A stretch of 64,000 nt of DNA from Trachythela sp. YZ-2020 (lineage: Eukaryota; Cnidaria; Anthozoa; Malacalcyonacea; Clavulariidae): the NCBI GenBank assembly GCA_016169945.1, contig JADLSH010000153.1, positions 868,001 to 932,000 on the forward strand, in the 5' to 3' direction. The first letter of the stretch is position 1; every line of letters begins with the position of its first letter. A model generated the notes under the pieces. That model saw only the letters and a list, made by a program, of their open reading frames with translations. It was not told where the DNA came from and did no database searches. Positions 23,106 to 34,228 of this stretch are shown here, one piece after another. The position numbers were made by a program, and so were the translations under genes.

Positions 23106-24535
23106 TGGAGATGAGCCGATTACCAAAATTGCCGATTACTGAAGCTGATCATTTGGAGGCAGATTGTTTCGAATAATCGGCCGATTAATATAAATGGTAA
23201 TTGAACTGAGTGGAGTGCAATTTGGTCGAAAATCAAATGCGTGATTACCAATTTCCACTTTATTATCTTCATTTTGAAATCTAAATAATTTTTTAAACCG
23301 GAAGCGGTATTTTATTAGTCTTTGTTTACAATTTACACACCCGCGATACTCCCTGAAATGCCGTAGCATAGCAACAACATGAATTGTAATTTGACAAATT
23401 GACTCAGTATAAACAAGGAAAATGTGATTATGTGAGTGAATTTCTAGAAATAAAGACCGAAAAAGTAAGTGTAAAGATATCGTAGACTTTACATGTAAAT
23501 TGATAAACGTTTCTTGTGATTTTGTGCATTCAAACATTGACACTACAATCGATCATTCCATATTTTAATACCTTGTGCCTTTGACAGCTTTGTGTTCAGT
23601 TTCGGCTGTTGCTCAAATGAAACTTGTTTTTGTTGACATTTTGACAATGTTTCACTCAAAATTTTGTTGATAATTTGGCCTGTATTATTTGTGAAAAATT
23701 ATTTGATATTCTTTTAAGTTTGACTTGCCTTTATGTTGATTTTTATGGAAAAAAACTGCAGTAAATGCAGTCTAGAGTATTGACAATTTATGGTGAACAG
23801 ATTTGGTCATTTACCAGAGCACATTTTTCTTTAAATGGATTGGCTAGTTGAATTCTATCATTCAATCTGATTGGTTGTTGTGGTGCAGAGCTTCAATCTG
23901 ATTGGTTTAAAAATGATGCGATTAATACTCAAGATGATGTGATTTGGTTTACAGTTTACACACTAACACACGCATGATTTGCACGTGTAAGTTTCCTCGG
24001 CAAACGCACACGTTGCTATGTGGTTGTATGCTTCCTCGCCCCACAGACATAAAGGAATTTCAATGTCTCGACGCCTGTTGCGACTTGCAGTTGATTTTAA
24101 AATAATATATATAGCGCTTAATTACACAAACTTTGAAGCAATTTTAGTTTGAATTTCTATCGATGCCAATGGAGTATCAATCTTCACAAATTAAAAACTA
24201 AAATGGCTTAAAAAATTGTTTTTAATCGTTATATACTGTTTTAAAATCAAATGTGCAAGTCGCAGAGTCAAAGTTCAACCGTTTGGCCTTAGTATTTGAT
24301 ACGGTGTGTGAATGTAATCACCGTGAAACATAAAGAACTATTGTATTCAGGCTTACACAGTTACGGCATGTGCTTGCGTTGTTCGTGAATGCTGTATTTA
24401 CAGCATGCATAGATTATTTTATAATAATCGGTAATCGACCGATTATAGCAAAGTAATCGGCCGATTACCGATTATTTCGAAATTAGCCGTTAATCGGCTT
24501 TGCTGATTATTTTCCGATTAATCGGCTCATCTCTA
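23106..24535. mobile_element. hAT-type non-autonomous element, 1.43 kb, 8-bp TSD
   Basis: The left end TGGAGATGAGCCGATTA and right end TTAATCGGCTCATCTCTA are inverted copies, with more 'ccgattaatcgg' motifs just inside both ends. GAACTGGG flanks both sides (23098-23105 and 24536-24543), an exact 8-bp duplication. End sequence and duplication length fit hAT. No transposase is present. The left duplication shares its first base with the right CCGG of the Ginger element, so the hAT insertion came after the Ginger insertion. Confidence 0.88.
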
Positions 24536-25429
24536 GAACTGGGGGACCAAGGAGGCAATGGTGCCCTGTTGGTAATTTATAACTTATAATATAATGCACC
24601 TATCATTTGTTTCCACCACCCCTTGGGGACTGGGCAAACCCACAGGCATTTGACATTTTGTATTTTTTGTGTCAAATTCCCAACCCTCTCAAGAACAATT
24701 TCCATCTCAAAATGTCTGTGGGAAGGAGGAATTCTGAAACATGGAGTTTGATCCGAGTTTGAGTTGGAGTTCGAGTTAAACTTTGAGTTAATTGTATCGG
24801 CATTTCCGATGGCGTATTTTCTATTCATATCGGTTTCAATTCGCTCTGGCCAATGTCTAGACTGCATAATACATTATTAGCCTATGTATATTTTAGTATC
24901 GTTAAGCAATCTCTAGCGTGAAACCAATCAGGGAACTGTATAGTGAGCCCCACTGCAGGTGAGAGAGAGGTTTTATATAAAATCTTAAATATCTATTACA
25001 TACCTTGAAAAGTTTTGGTATATTCCCCCAAACCATTTTCACGAAGAAATGCACCCACATCTTTGCAAGAAAGTTTCTCCATCATGCAAAAACAACTTTA
25101 AACAAGCAACTTTCTTCGAGAGTTCAAGCGAAAACGAGGTTTGTCAATTTATCCCTCCCCCGCGAAATTTCGAGTCAAATCCCCGTGGGTTGCCCGCCCC
25201 CTCGCCCCCCCCAAACAAATCATAGGTGCATAAAGAATTCGTCCTCATCCTTATTTAAAATGTGAAATTAACTTTAGTAATTATTAATCAATTTTATAAT
25301 AGTTTGAAAGCTTTGTGGATTTCACCTCGGATTTCACAAGTTGAATAAAGCAAGAAAGAATACAAATTAAGTTGAAATGTTAAAAATGCCTGGCAACGGA
25401 TGATGTAGAGGTAAGAAATTGCAGGAAAA

Positions 25430-25990
25430 TCCGTTTTTTTCCGGTTAATTTTAAGGTTATCCGTCGGATAGTTAAACGCGGTGCTAAACGGGCTTCACCG
25501 GAACTAATATTTTAAGATCCGGCCGGAACCGGATTTAACCGGAACTGGCAAAGAAATCCGGCTGGAACTTCCGGCCGGAACCGGAACTTAGTTTGTTAGC
25601 CATATATGGTCATAGGTATCAAGAGCTGGGGGGGGGGGGGCAAAAGTTGGAAAAAATTAAATTAAATATTGATTATTATTGACGTAATGGTGTAAATTTT
25701 AATTATAGTATATGAATATATGAAATGATTAAATTATCTGTACGTGCTTGTTATTGTTGAAATTAGACTTTTCAGTCTGTTTGATCAATTTTATTTAATA
25801 AATAAATTCGATACCGATGCCATGCTTTTTCAATCAGTTCCGGCCGGAACCGGATCTCGCAAAAATCAGGGTTCCGGCCGGAACTACCCGGCCGGAACCG
25901 AGTTCCTGTGCACCCCTACTTCGTACAACACAATTTTATCTACTGGTTAACTAACCGCCGTATAGGAAATTTATCCGCTGGATAGCGGCT
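25430..25990. repeat. Cluster of CCGGCCGGAACC motifs (transposon-end-like)
   Basis: At least eight copies or part-copies of CCGGCCGGAACCGG/TTCCGGCCGGAA occur on both strands, in two blocks (25490-25590 and 25835-25905) around an AT-rich middle. The right block ends with 'gttcctgtgcacccctac'. Outside them, 'ggataGttaaacgcggtgctaaac' and 'ggatagcggctaaacaccgtttaa' suggest a second, outer set of ends. Dense palindromic motifs near both ends are typical of transposase-binding sites in non-autonomous elements, but exact borders and a target duplication were not found. Confidence 0.55.
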
Positions 25991-27191
25991 AAACACCGTT
26001 TAAGCTAAACGCCTTTCGTACAACCGGCCCCTGGAGGATAACACCCAGAACCCCCTATTTTTCTACAAATCACAAAGTAACGTGATTATGCCGACTCCCG
26101 ATGTTTTGCAAATGCCCATGTTTGTAGAAGGGTCATGGGGTTTGACATTGATGTGTACAGTAGGTATACAGTCTCTGAGTGTCCTCTTGTTAATGTAGTT
26201 CTCAATTTTTTTTCAATTTCTGAAATTTCACTAACTTGACATAAAAATGCAGCCCACAGCTTTGTTTAATGTGAAATATTGGCTCTTGCAGACTTGCATG
26301 AGGAAAATTATGACTTAATTGGTTAACACAAGACATTGATCAATAAACACCACTCACGTTCTTGTCGACAAGTAAATTTGTCTTGCATAAGACATGTTAA
26401 ATAGCAAAGGCACATCTTTACCTTAATTGGTTGAAAGGAGAAAAACTGTATAATTCCACAAGGAATTGAGTGAATCTCATGAAACAATATAATTATAATG
26501 TTCCTCGCAGCTCAGGATATTAGAGTGAAGAGTGTATAAAATATTACACAAGAGCAAATAATAGCAAGTCTATTTAATTTGTGTTTTAGGTGCCAAGAGA
26601 ACAGTCACTATATTGGCACAGTGAAAAATGGTTGATAAAAATATATGCAGCCAAGCCCAAGATGAAGAAAATTAGATGTTTCTCTCTCGAATTTGATAGG
26701 AATTTTAAAGTTGGTGGATGGTAAGTGGAAACATAGCATCAGCTTATATATTTATATTTGGTTAATAAAGTATGCAGAATGGTTAACCTACTGTGTATTT
26801 ACCTCTAACACACTTTTTTCCCCCATGAGTGAAATTTTCTATTGTTGGACAGAGTTAAATTGCGACTTGGGATGAATACTTACATTGCAATTGAGTCCTT
26901 AGTAAAAAAACAACTGAGTTAACAATACTTAGAAATGATATGTAAATGTTCACATGGCTAAACCTTTTCTTGATTCTTAACTACCTTTAGAAACAAAGAC
27001 AACAAGTAATATATGTGGGACAGATACGTGTAGTTCATAATAGTAATGAAGGAAAAAGCTCGAACAACAGTAAGTGTTAGGATTATATTCACAGAAGAAA
27101 TGGATAGTGTAAACCTCCAGGGGATTGTTGCGTTGAATATGATTTTTTAACTTTGACACTTTCTATTTTTTTAACTGTCAACTATAACACA

Positions 27192-27302
27192 TTAACAAGC
27201 AACCACGCCCCACCTCTAAGCACATAATCTGGCATTAGACACTGTAAAATAGCAAAGTCGGACACAGTAAGGGCAAAGTATGCCTTGCTTTCTAGAGGTT
27301 AA
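27192..27302. repeat. TTAA-ended MITE (diverged copy)
   Basis: It is bounded by TTAA on both sides and contains the family core 'ctggcattagacactgtaaaatag'. It is more diverged than the copies at 44.1 and 54.8 kb. Confidence 0.5.
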
Positions 27303-27702
27303 TACAAGGAATTATTAAACCATTAATTCTAACACTTCCCCTTTGTTGTTAGACAGAGATAGATAATAACATAGGGTGAATTAGGGCTCATTTGGACTTA
27401 CTGGCTTAAAATGATATTCTTTAAATCATGTTGCTATTCAGCTAGAGCTTAATGCTAAATGTAATTGGCATATTTTGGTCAAATGACCTTAAAAGATACA
27501 ATGTACAGTATCTCATGCAACAAGTCCTTCTTGAAATATTATTGTTGTATCTTCCTGGCTATACAAAATTAAGACTCTCTGACTCAGGAAAGCTAGTTAT
27601 TTATTAACTATTTCCCTTAGGAACAGACATTAAGTGTACTGTATATACCTTTTGATATTTGTAACTTGTACTAAATTAAAATATAACAAGACTATAGATT
27701 AT

Positions 27703-27847
27703 TGAATTTGAGACGTTCTCAGTCCAAATTATTTTAATGATGAGCTTCGGCTATCAGACCTAGGGCCACCCATTGAAGGCTATATATAGGTCTGATAGCC
27801 GAGACCTCGCATTAAAATAATTTGGTCAGAGAACATCTCAAATTCAA
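27703..27847. repeat. 145-bp near-perfect hairpin
   Basis: The left arm (ttgaatttgagacgttctca, later cggctatcagacct) and right arm (aggtctgatagccgagacct, later gagaacatctcaaattcaa) pair over about 60 bp with few mismatches around a ~25-base loop. It is probably a foldback element. No coding capacity. Confidence 0.8.
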
Positions 27848-30800
27848 TTTGTCTTATCCTAGCAACGCATCTTCCATAGACCATACTACTATTTATGTTG
27901 CAAGTAATTCTTGTGAATTCGTGTTTTTTTTCAGAATCTGCTGCGTTGTAAAAAGGCAAACTTTGCCTACACATGTATGACCTAGGAGCTTTTTGTAAAG
28001 ACAAGAATGGCAACAATGCAAGTTAAGGTTTGAACAAAATTAAGGTACAAGATTTTTGCTTCTCTTCTGATCTTCACATGTATGGCAATGCTCAAAATAT
28101 CGTGTCCGTTTGTCAATGTGCAGTAGATTTTTGCAGCACATTCTGTTATATCTTGGTTACTTATATCTCCGTCGCAGTATCTCTTGTTTTGTCCTGTTCT
28201 TATTGCTTGTATAATTTCTTTCGTAATAGTCACCTAGTTGTAACGTTGATGTCTGTACAGTTATGTCTTGTTTTGTCCTGCTGTCTGCTTGTCGTATTGC
28301 TTAGATAATATGTATCGTACTGTAGTAATCACATCTAGAGCTATTATAACATTGCTGTTTTTTACTGTAATTGTGCCCAGTTGCGGTCATATTTATTTGG
28401 CAAAAGTGCTCGGATTAGTGCATTCTGTGTTAACATACAGTATGTTGACATACTGCACGGTTTATTATTTCCGGCTAAACCCAAATAGTGAAAAAGAAAT
28501 GTTTATTTCAATTCTTCGGCAGTTTTCTTTCAGTGTTTTAATGCCACTTTCGAGACTCGTATAGGCTAAGCCGCTAAGGTAAAGAAAGGTTTTAATTCAG
28601 CTTAAAAATCAATAACAATATATTATAATCAATAACATATATTTTCTCAACAAAAAGGTTATATGTATACACAAGGTCAGGCCTATCATCCTTATTCTTA
28701 CGTTTCATCTGTTGACTAATGTGGTAATATGTGTTTGCAAAATTTGAATCCTAGATTAAAGTTCCAGTGATGGGACCCTTACCCGTTATAAGCCTATCAA
28801 AGTGTTTCAAAACAATGTTGCTAGGATGTTGTCGGTATTTATCTGCAAAGTCTTGTCCACAATCGTAATTTAACACTGAGTAGCACTTCTAATTCATGAT
28901 TGCAAGGTGATAGTTCTAAATACCACATCCGTGCCATGGGTAGAACCGGACTTGAATGTCACTGTAGGATATAGAAGGCGCAGGCCGAAAAAATAGAAGG
29001 TGCATGCAGACAGAAAATTTTCGTTGCCCAACTAGCATGAACTACGTCCGCTTGGTTCATCTTGGGCCCTGCAGGAGTAAAGGCGTTGAGTGTCAATTCC
29101 TTGCGATCGTCGCGCCATTTCAACCAGGACACCAAAAACTCTTGTTCTGTCGTGGTTTTTGAAATATAAATGAATTGTGGTGAAGGCATTTGTGGAATTT
29201 TTACATAGGCAGAAACAATCTTTGGGTCTGTATCTATATACATATTGAAAGCTATTCGATAATGTACTCACATGAAGCTAGATTCGAAAAATCCAACTTA
29301 ACAAATAGTGTAACATCACTAGAAGGTATATATTTAACTTACTCAAGGTTAAGGATGCGATAATACAATGTTGCGCACACCTTTTAGTGCATTCTTGTTT
29401 GTAACAAATACACAGAATAGTGTACTTAAATCTTAAGATGCAATCTGATGCAAGCGTTCATACAACCCAGTTACCCAGGGAATCAACTAACTTGCTAGTG
29501 GTAGCCAACACATGCATGCGTAAGGAACTGAGTGGTTTATATGATGTTGTGAATTGAAATTCTCACTATCTTTGCCATAACACTAATTCAGTAATGTATT
29601 GTAAAACCTTTATTTTAACAGGGTAGCTCTGTCATACAACAAGCTTCTGCTATCAATAGGGGGCCTGTAATATATTGTCCATAAAACTGTTCATAATAAT
29701 GATCTTGCATAATTTCATCATTGTTCATTACTTTACATAATTGGCCAAATCAAATCATAGTCTTTCTCTTTGAATCTCAGTAAATCATTAACGTATACTA
29801 TAATATAAACCTGATAATTTCAATTAATAGTGGGGTCCTTCTGAGCTTTCATATTTGTATCGTCCTTTATCTGAGGCGGGCAATGTCGCTTAACACTATC
29901 TTCTGGAGCATCAGTAAACCAAACTCGTGTTGTTTGGGATGATCGAATTCCGATAAATAGAACGAAGCAAGAAAACCGCCTCTGCCACGTTCTCTAACGA
30001 ATCCCAGACATTGTTTGGGTACAAATGTAGGTTACAAACATATTCTGACCCTCTTGGTGCTGCAAATCAGAGGTATTAAGGCTTTTTAGCTTAAATTCCG
30101 CGCAAATATATATGAAATAATAGTCTAATTTGCCAGAAATGTAGCAACAGTATTGTTTTATGGCGGTACGACATTGTTTAAATATAAAGTGTTGGTCATT
30201 CATAATCATCTCATTTCGGGTTCAATCGCTTACAGACCGTTTGAATCTAGTTCAAATGAGTGTATTACTTGCAAAGTTCTGACGAACATTGATATTCTAA
30301 TTGATATTCTAATCAAAATATATAAGTTGTTCCCAGTACTATATAATCTAAGCACTGTAAAATTCGAGAGAACTGTTTGCATGGGTAATTTGCCGTTTCA
30401 GCATGATACGTGGAACAGCATAAAACATATCTTTGAACAAGAACAAGTTTTCTTTTAAATCTTTTCTTCCAACTGGATATGGCGCCGCCGCGCCAGGTAG
30501 TTCTCTTTTACACACGCTAGCAAAACGCACTGATATGTTACGGGATTTGGACGGCAGTGAGCACTGGTGAGAGCGACGGACTTGCTAACGCTCCCGTTGT
30601 TCCCGTTGTCAACGACAACAACAGTAATTGATAAAACATTCGTAATACCGCAAGTATCCAAGCTTTTCTGTTGTTGAACCAAGAGGCCCCACTTATTCCA
30701 TGGCCCTTTCCAATAATGGATATTTTACAGCTTTTCCAACCACTGCGACTTTGTCAGAGTTAAACAGACTGCAATACAAGTGTTTATTTTAATCAACTGT

Positions 30801-31747
30801 ACCTGTTCCCGATACATCGGTAACTTCTGAAGTTTGATCACTGCGATCTTCAGCAAATAGAATCCCAAGTGTCATGATGTCTTGTCTTTATAATAACCAA
30901 AATCAAAAGACTTCGTCTTTCCATTGAGTTGCTGGAGTGCGAATAACGTTCGCTCATAGATAAATACATTCAGCATTTCCTTACACTCATACTGGAGAAC
31001 TCCATCAAGTATATCGTGCATGGTGTCTGCTGGCAAACGGGTCATTCCATCTCAATTCAACAAGGGCATGACGCCAACCTATCTCAGATTTTAACCAAAA
31101 TTTTACGAAGGTGTTAGTCAGATATGAAAGCCCACCAAATTTTGTGTCAATATCTCTATTGGTTCCTGAGATATCGGCTTTTCAATTTTTGGACCAAAAC
31201 GGGTGTCGGCTACAGTTGTGGATTATCTGGTAAACAAAAATGTATGGTATTTCGACTGTCATTTTGTGTCGTTTTACCCTATGAGCCAGAAAACTTGCTG
31301 TTTACCATTTTAAGACATGCCAAATTAGAATATCATGTCAAAATGAACATCACCTGATGAGAAAAGCTTATTTTCTATGCTTAAAAAAGACAATAATTTT
31401 GCAAAATTGAAGCGAAGTATCATATTACATATTAAAAATTTTCCATGTTGACCATCTAGCGCCAAAATTTTTTTTTGGTGTGTCAGATGTATTATATAAT
31501 ATAGATTACTTTCACCAAGTTTGACTTGGTGTCTTCTCTACTTGCAGAGAAATATGCAAACAAAAATAAGCAAGAAATTTCTTAATTTTGGTATAATATA
31601 AAAATAGCTGGTGTCACATTAGAAACTTTAGAAGCCAGGAATTGAAACCAGGCCTTTAAAATTTGAAAGCTTAAACACTCAACACTTATATTTTCTTATT
31701 TTACAATACATGTATTAATTGAAATTAATTTAATTGCTACCTTTGAG
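27848..31747. other. No convincing gene seen
   Basis: Several open frames of 60-100 codons occur. Those on the plus strand at 28030-28564 read as T-rich hydrophobic stretches and look like chance. The minus-strand frame at 28959-29243 has a more protein-like composition and is listed separately. Nothing else was recognised. Confidence 0.45.
28959..29243 (-). other. Possible coding fragment, unknown
   Basis: This 94-residue frame reads with balanced composition (for example KIVSAYVKIPQMPSPQFIYI and SWLKWRDDRKELTLNAF), unlike the chance frames around it. No family was recognised and no flanking exons were found. It could be an exon or an old TE fragment. Confidence 0.25.
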
Positions 31748-33300
31748 TTATTTAGTGAGTGCTTGTTCAATCGTGTCGATGTCTTTGTCGTCCAGTGTGT
31801 ATTGTCTTCCTGTTCCTGTGACAGGTGCCCCAATGATGCAGGCAACATTCACAATTGGCACAAAACCTATATCATCTCTCTTTGGCCAGGAGAAGGATCT
31901 TGCCGGGTAGCTTGGATGCATAAATTTGACTCTAACATCCTCTTGTTCTTTATCCACCAAATCAATGAGCCCAATCCAGTATTTCTCATCATACGAGCAA
32001 ATGACAAAGTCAGATACTTTTGGATCTGATAACTTGACTGTGTTCTTCTTTCCCAACACCAGATTATACTCTAGTGCATATAATTCATCTTCTGAAACAC
32101 GCTTAGTAGCAATAACACTCTCCGAGAGGGGAACAAATTGGTGAAAGCTCCGTGTGCCAGGCAGCGTACTCGCGGTGCTAAACCTTGTCTCCAACATGCT
32201 TCTCACTGGATCCATGTCTTCGGTTGAAATGAAGGACACAAAAATTCCCTTGATTTCTTTGCAGTACTCGAAAACTTACTTCGCTGTTAAGATTTGGTTA
32301 GAAAGTGTTCTCTGAAGACTAGCTCTTGCAGTTAAACGCTTCAGTGTTCCACCAAGCCCATCACATGGAGATTTGCCATGGCTTGTGGCAAAAAATGACC
32401 AAACACATTTCACGTCAAAGTCCTTTTCATGAAGGCAAATGTTAATAAAGTTCTTGTAGTTCTTGTACTGTCCAGCACAGCCATCACTAAAATAATGTAT
32501 CAGACTTGGTGTTGTAAAAATCTCCTCCTTAATGTGATTCACAGATTCAAAATCTCCTAATGCTTGATAACTTCATAGACAAAACATGTGTCATGATTCA
32601 AATCATCAGAGATGAAGCAAAGCGATTTCTTTGTCAGCGTATCTTCCTTCTTAAAGTACAAAATAATTGGATGCAAGGTGCAAGTCTGTTGGTTCCAGTG
32701 AAATCCCTGGATTTCATCTTGAATAACTTATAATTTTCTGCAAAATCTCCCATCTTCTTTCAGTTCTTCCTTACATTTCTTAGCAATATATGAATGCGCT
32801 GTAAGAGTATTGAGTTTTTGAACCAAGAGGGATACAAAATCTTCAACTGGCAGGATCTGCTGTACTAGCTCTGAGCAATCAACAGTTGTCCACTGTTGGA
32901 ACTGGATGTTCAGTGGTTCATCTTCGTCATCTTCGTCAATTTCTGGTTTGAGTTCATGCAATAAATAGTTTTCCAAGGCTTCGGTGTCAGCTGGGCAGTC
33001 AGGACAGCGGTGAACCATATACTCTTTTGAATCCCTGCTGCACACCATCATGTCCATGAGTTCATGGTGATTTTTATCAAGGTTTACTGCACCAAGCATT
33101 AGAACAACGTTTTGATGAATGGTGCATACACAAACAGAGTGGGTTCCAGAACATCCAACCAGCACACACCATTTTGGTCTCAAACTACAAAACTTTGAAA
33201 ACCCAACTTTTAAATGTAGGAATGTCTTCTTGAATTCAGCATAGAGTTCTTTCATGTCACAAAGTAAAAGCCTTTTCTGCATGTGTGTGTTTCTTGCTAT
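31748..33300 (-). pseudogene. Decayed gene of a widespread invertebrate TE-like family, C-terminal part
   Basis: On the minus strand the frames at 33282-32728, 32542-32276 and 32239-31748 are consecutive parts of one protein. Landmarks are KIGFSKFC-like VGFSKFCSLRPKWCV, CSGTHSVCVCTIHQN, YFSDGCAGQYKNYKNF and FFATSHGKSPCDGLGGT. I recall this protein as common, unnamed and multi-copy in invertebrate genomes. Acidic residues in DFAENY and YFSDG would fit an RNase-H-fold transposase, which is inference. The copy is dead: at least two frame changes occur between 32543 and 32740, and an in-frame TAA separates the last two segments (32276-32278). Its N-terminal part lies 19.8 kb away at 53081-53385, cut off by an insertion. 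Confidence 0.8.
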
Positions 33301-33890
33301 ACTCTAAAAAAAATGTGGTGAAATTCCACCAAAAACTGGTGACATTTTCACCAAGTTCCATGTTGCTATAACACCCACACTTTCCTGGACAATTTCACCA
33401 GGATTTCCTGGTGGATTCATTGCAACCACAGTCCTGGTGAACATTACCAGGAAATACTGGTGAATTTTCCTGGTTATTTTGTACCACATTTCTGGTTAAA
33501 CTGAGCAATCCTGGTGAATATTACCAGGAAATACTGGTGAATTTTCCTGGTTATTTTGTACCACATTTCTGGTTAAACTGAGCAATCCTGGTGAACATTA
33601 CCAGGAAATACTGGTGAATTTTCCTGGTTATTTTGTACCACATTTCTGGTTAAACTGAGCAATCCTGGGGAACATTACCAGGAATACTGGTGCATTTTCC
33701 TGGTTATTTTGTACCACATTTCTGGTTAAAATCAGCAATCCTGGTGAACATTACCTGGAATACTGGTGAATTTTCCTGGTTATTTTGCACCACATTTCTG
33801 GTTAAACTGATTAATCCTGGCAAATTGGCAAATTTTCTTCGCTATTTTGTACATGTTACTTGTTCAACTGATTAATTTAACTAATCACCA
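33301..33890. repeat. Left end of the outer element with ~76-bp tandem subterminal repeats
   Basis: About five units of roughly 76 bp carry ttttcctggttattttgtac, 'ctggttaaactgagcaatcc' and 'tggtgaacattaccaggaaa'. Inverted pairs such as ctggtgaa/ttcaccag recur. The right end (52965-53080) has one diverged copy. Such arrays are common transposase-binding regions. Confidence 0.8.
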
Positions 33891-34228
33891 ACTTTGGCTC
33901 GTAAATGCAGACCTGTAGCAGTATAATACAACTTAAATCAAAATAACTTTATTTTCAATGATATTACTTTAAAGCAGCAGTGTCACTAGCCTCCTGCGCA
34001 GACGTCGTTAGTGGCCCGAGGCCTCACCTAACGTCTGCTCACATTCGCTATGCATTTGACTTCCCATTGTTTAGAACAGCCAATAGAATTTTATGTAAAC
34101 AATGTAATTATCCCGCCCACAACATGTCAAATGTCATACGGGAAAACCCAGCAAGCTGTCAATTTCCTATTGTAGCAATTTACACTATTTTTGTATTACA
34201 AATTACAACTGCGTGATGTACATATAAT

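Larger units (their letters stand above)
24544..27702. other. Non-coding sequence with repeat debris
   Basis: I see no credible gene. The stretch 25430-25990 is a GC-rich repeat cluster listed separately, and a TTAA-ended MITE is at 27192-27302. A poly-G run near 25628-25640 is a probable base-calling weak spot. Confidence 0.5.

Noticed and set aside
28030..28564. Small membrane proteins
   Set aside because: They are T-rich runs read as hydrophobic residues, with no start context, conservation clue or partner exon.
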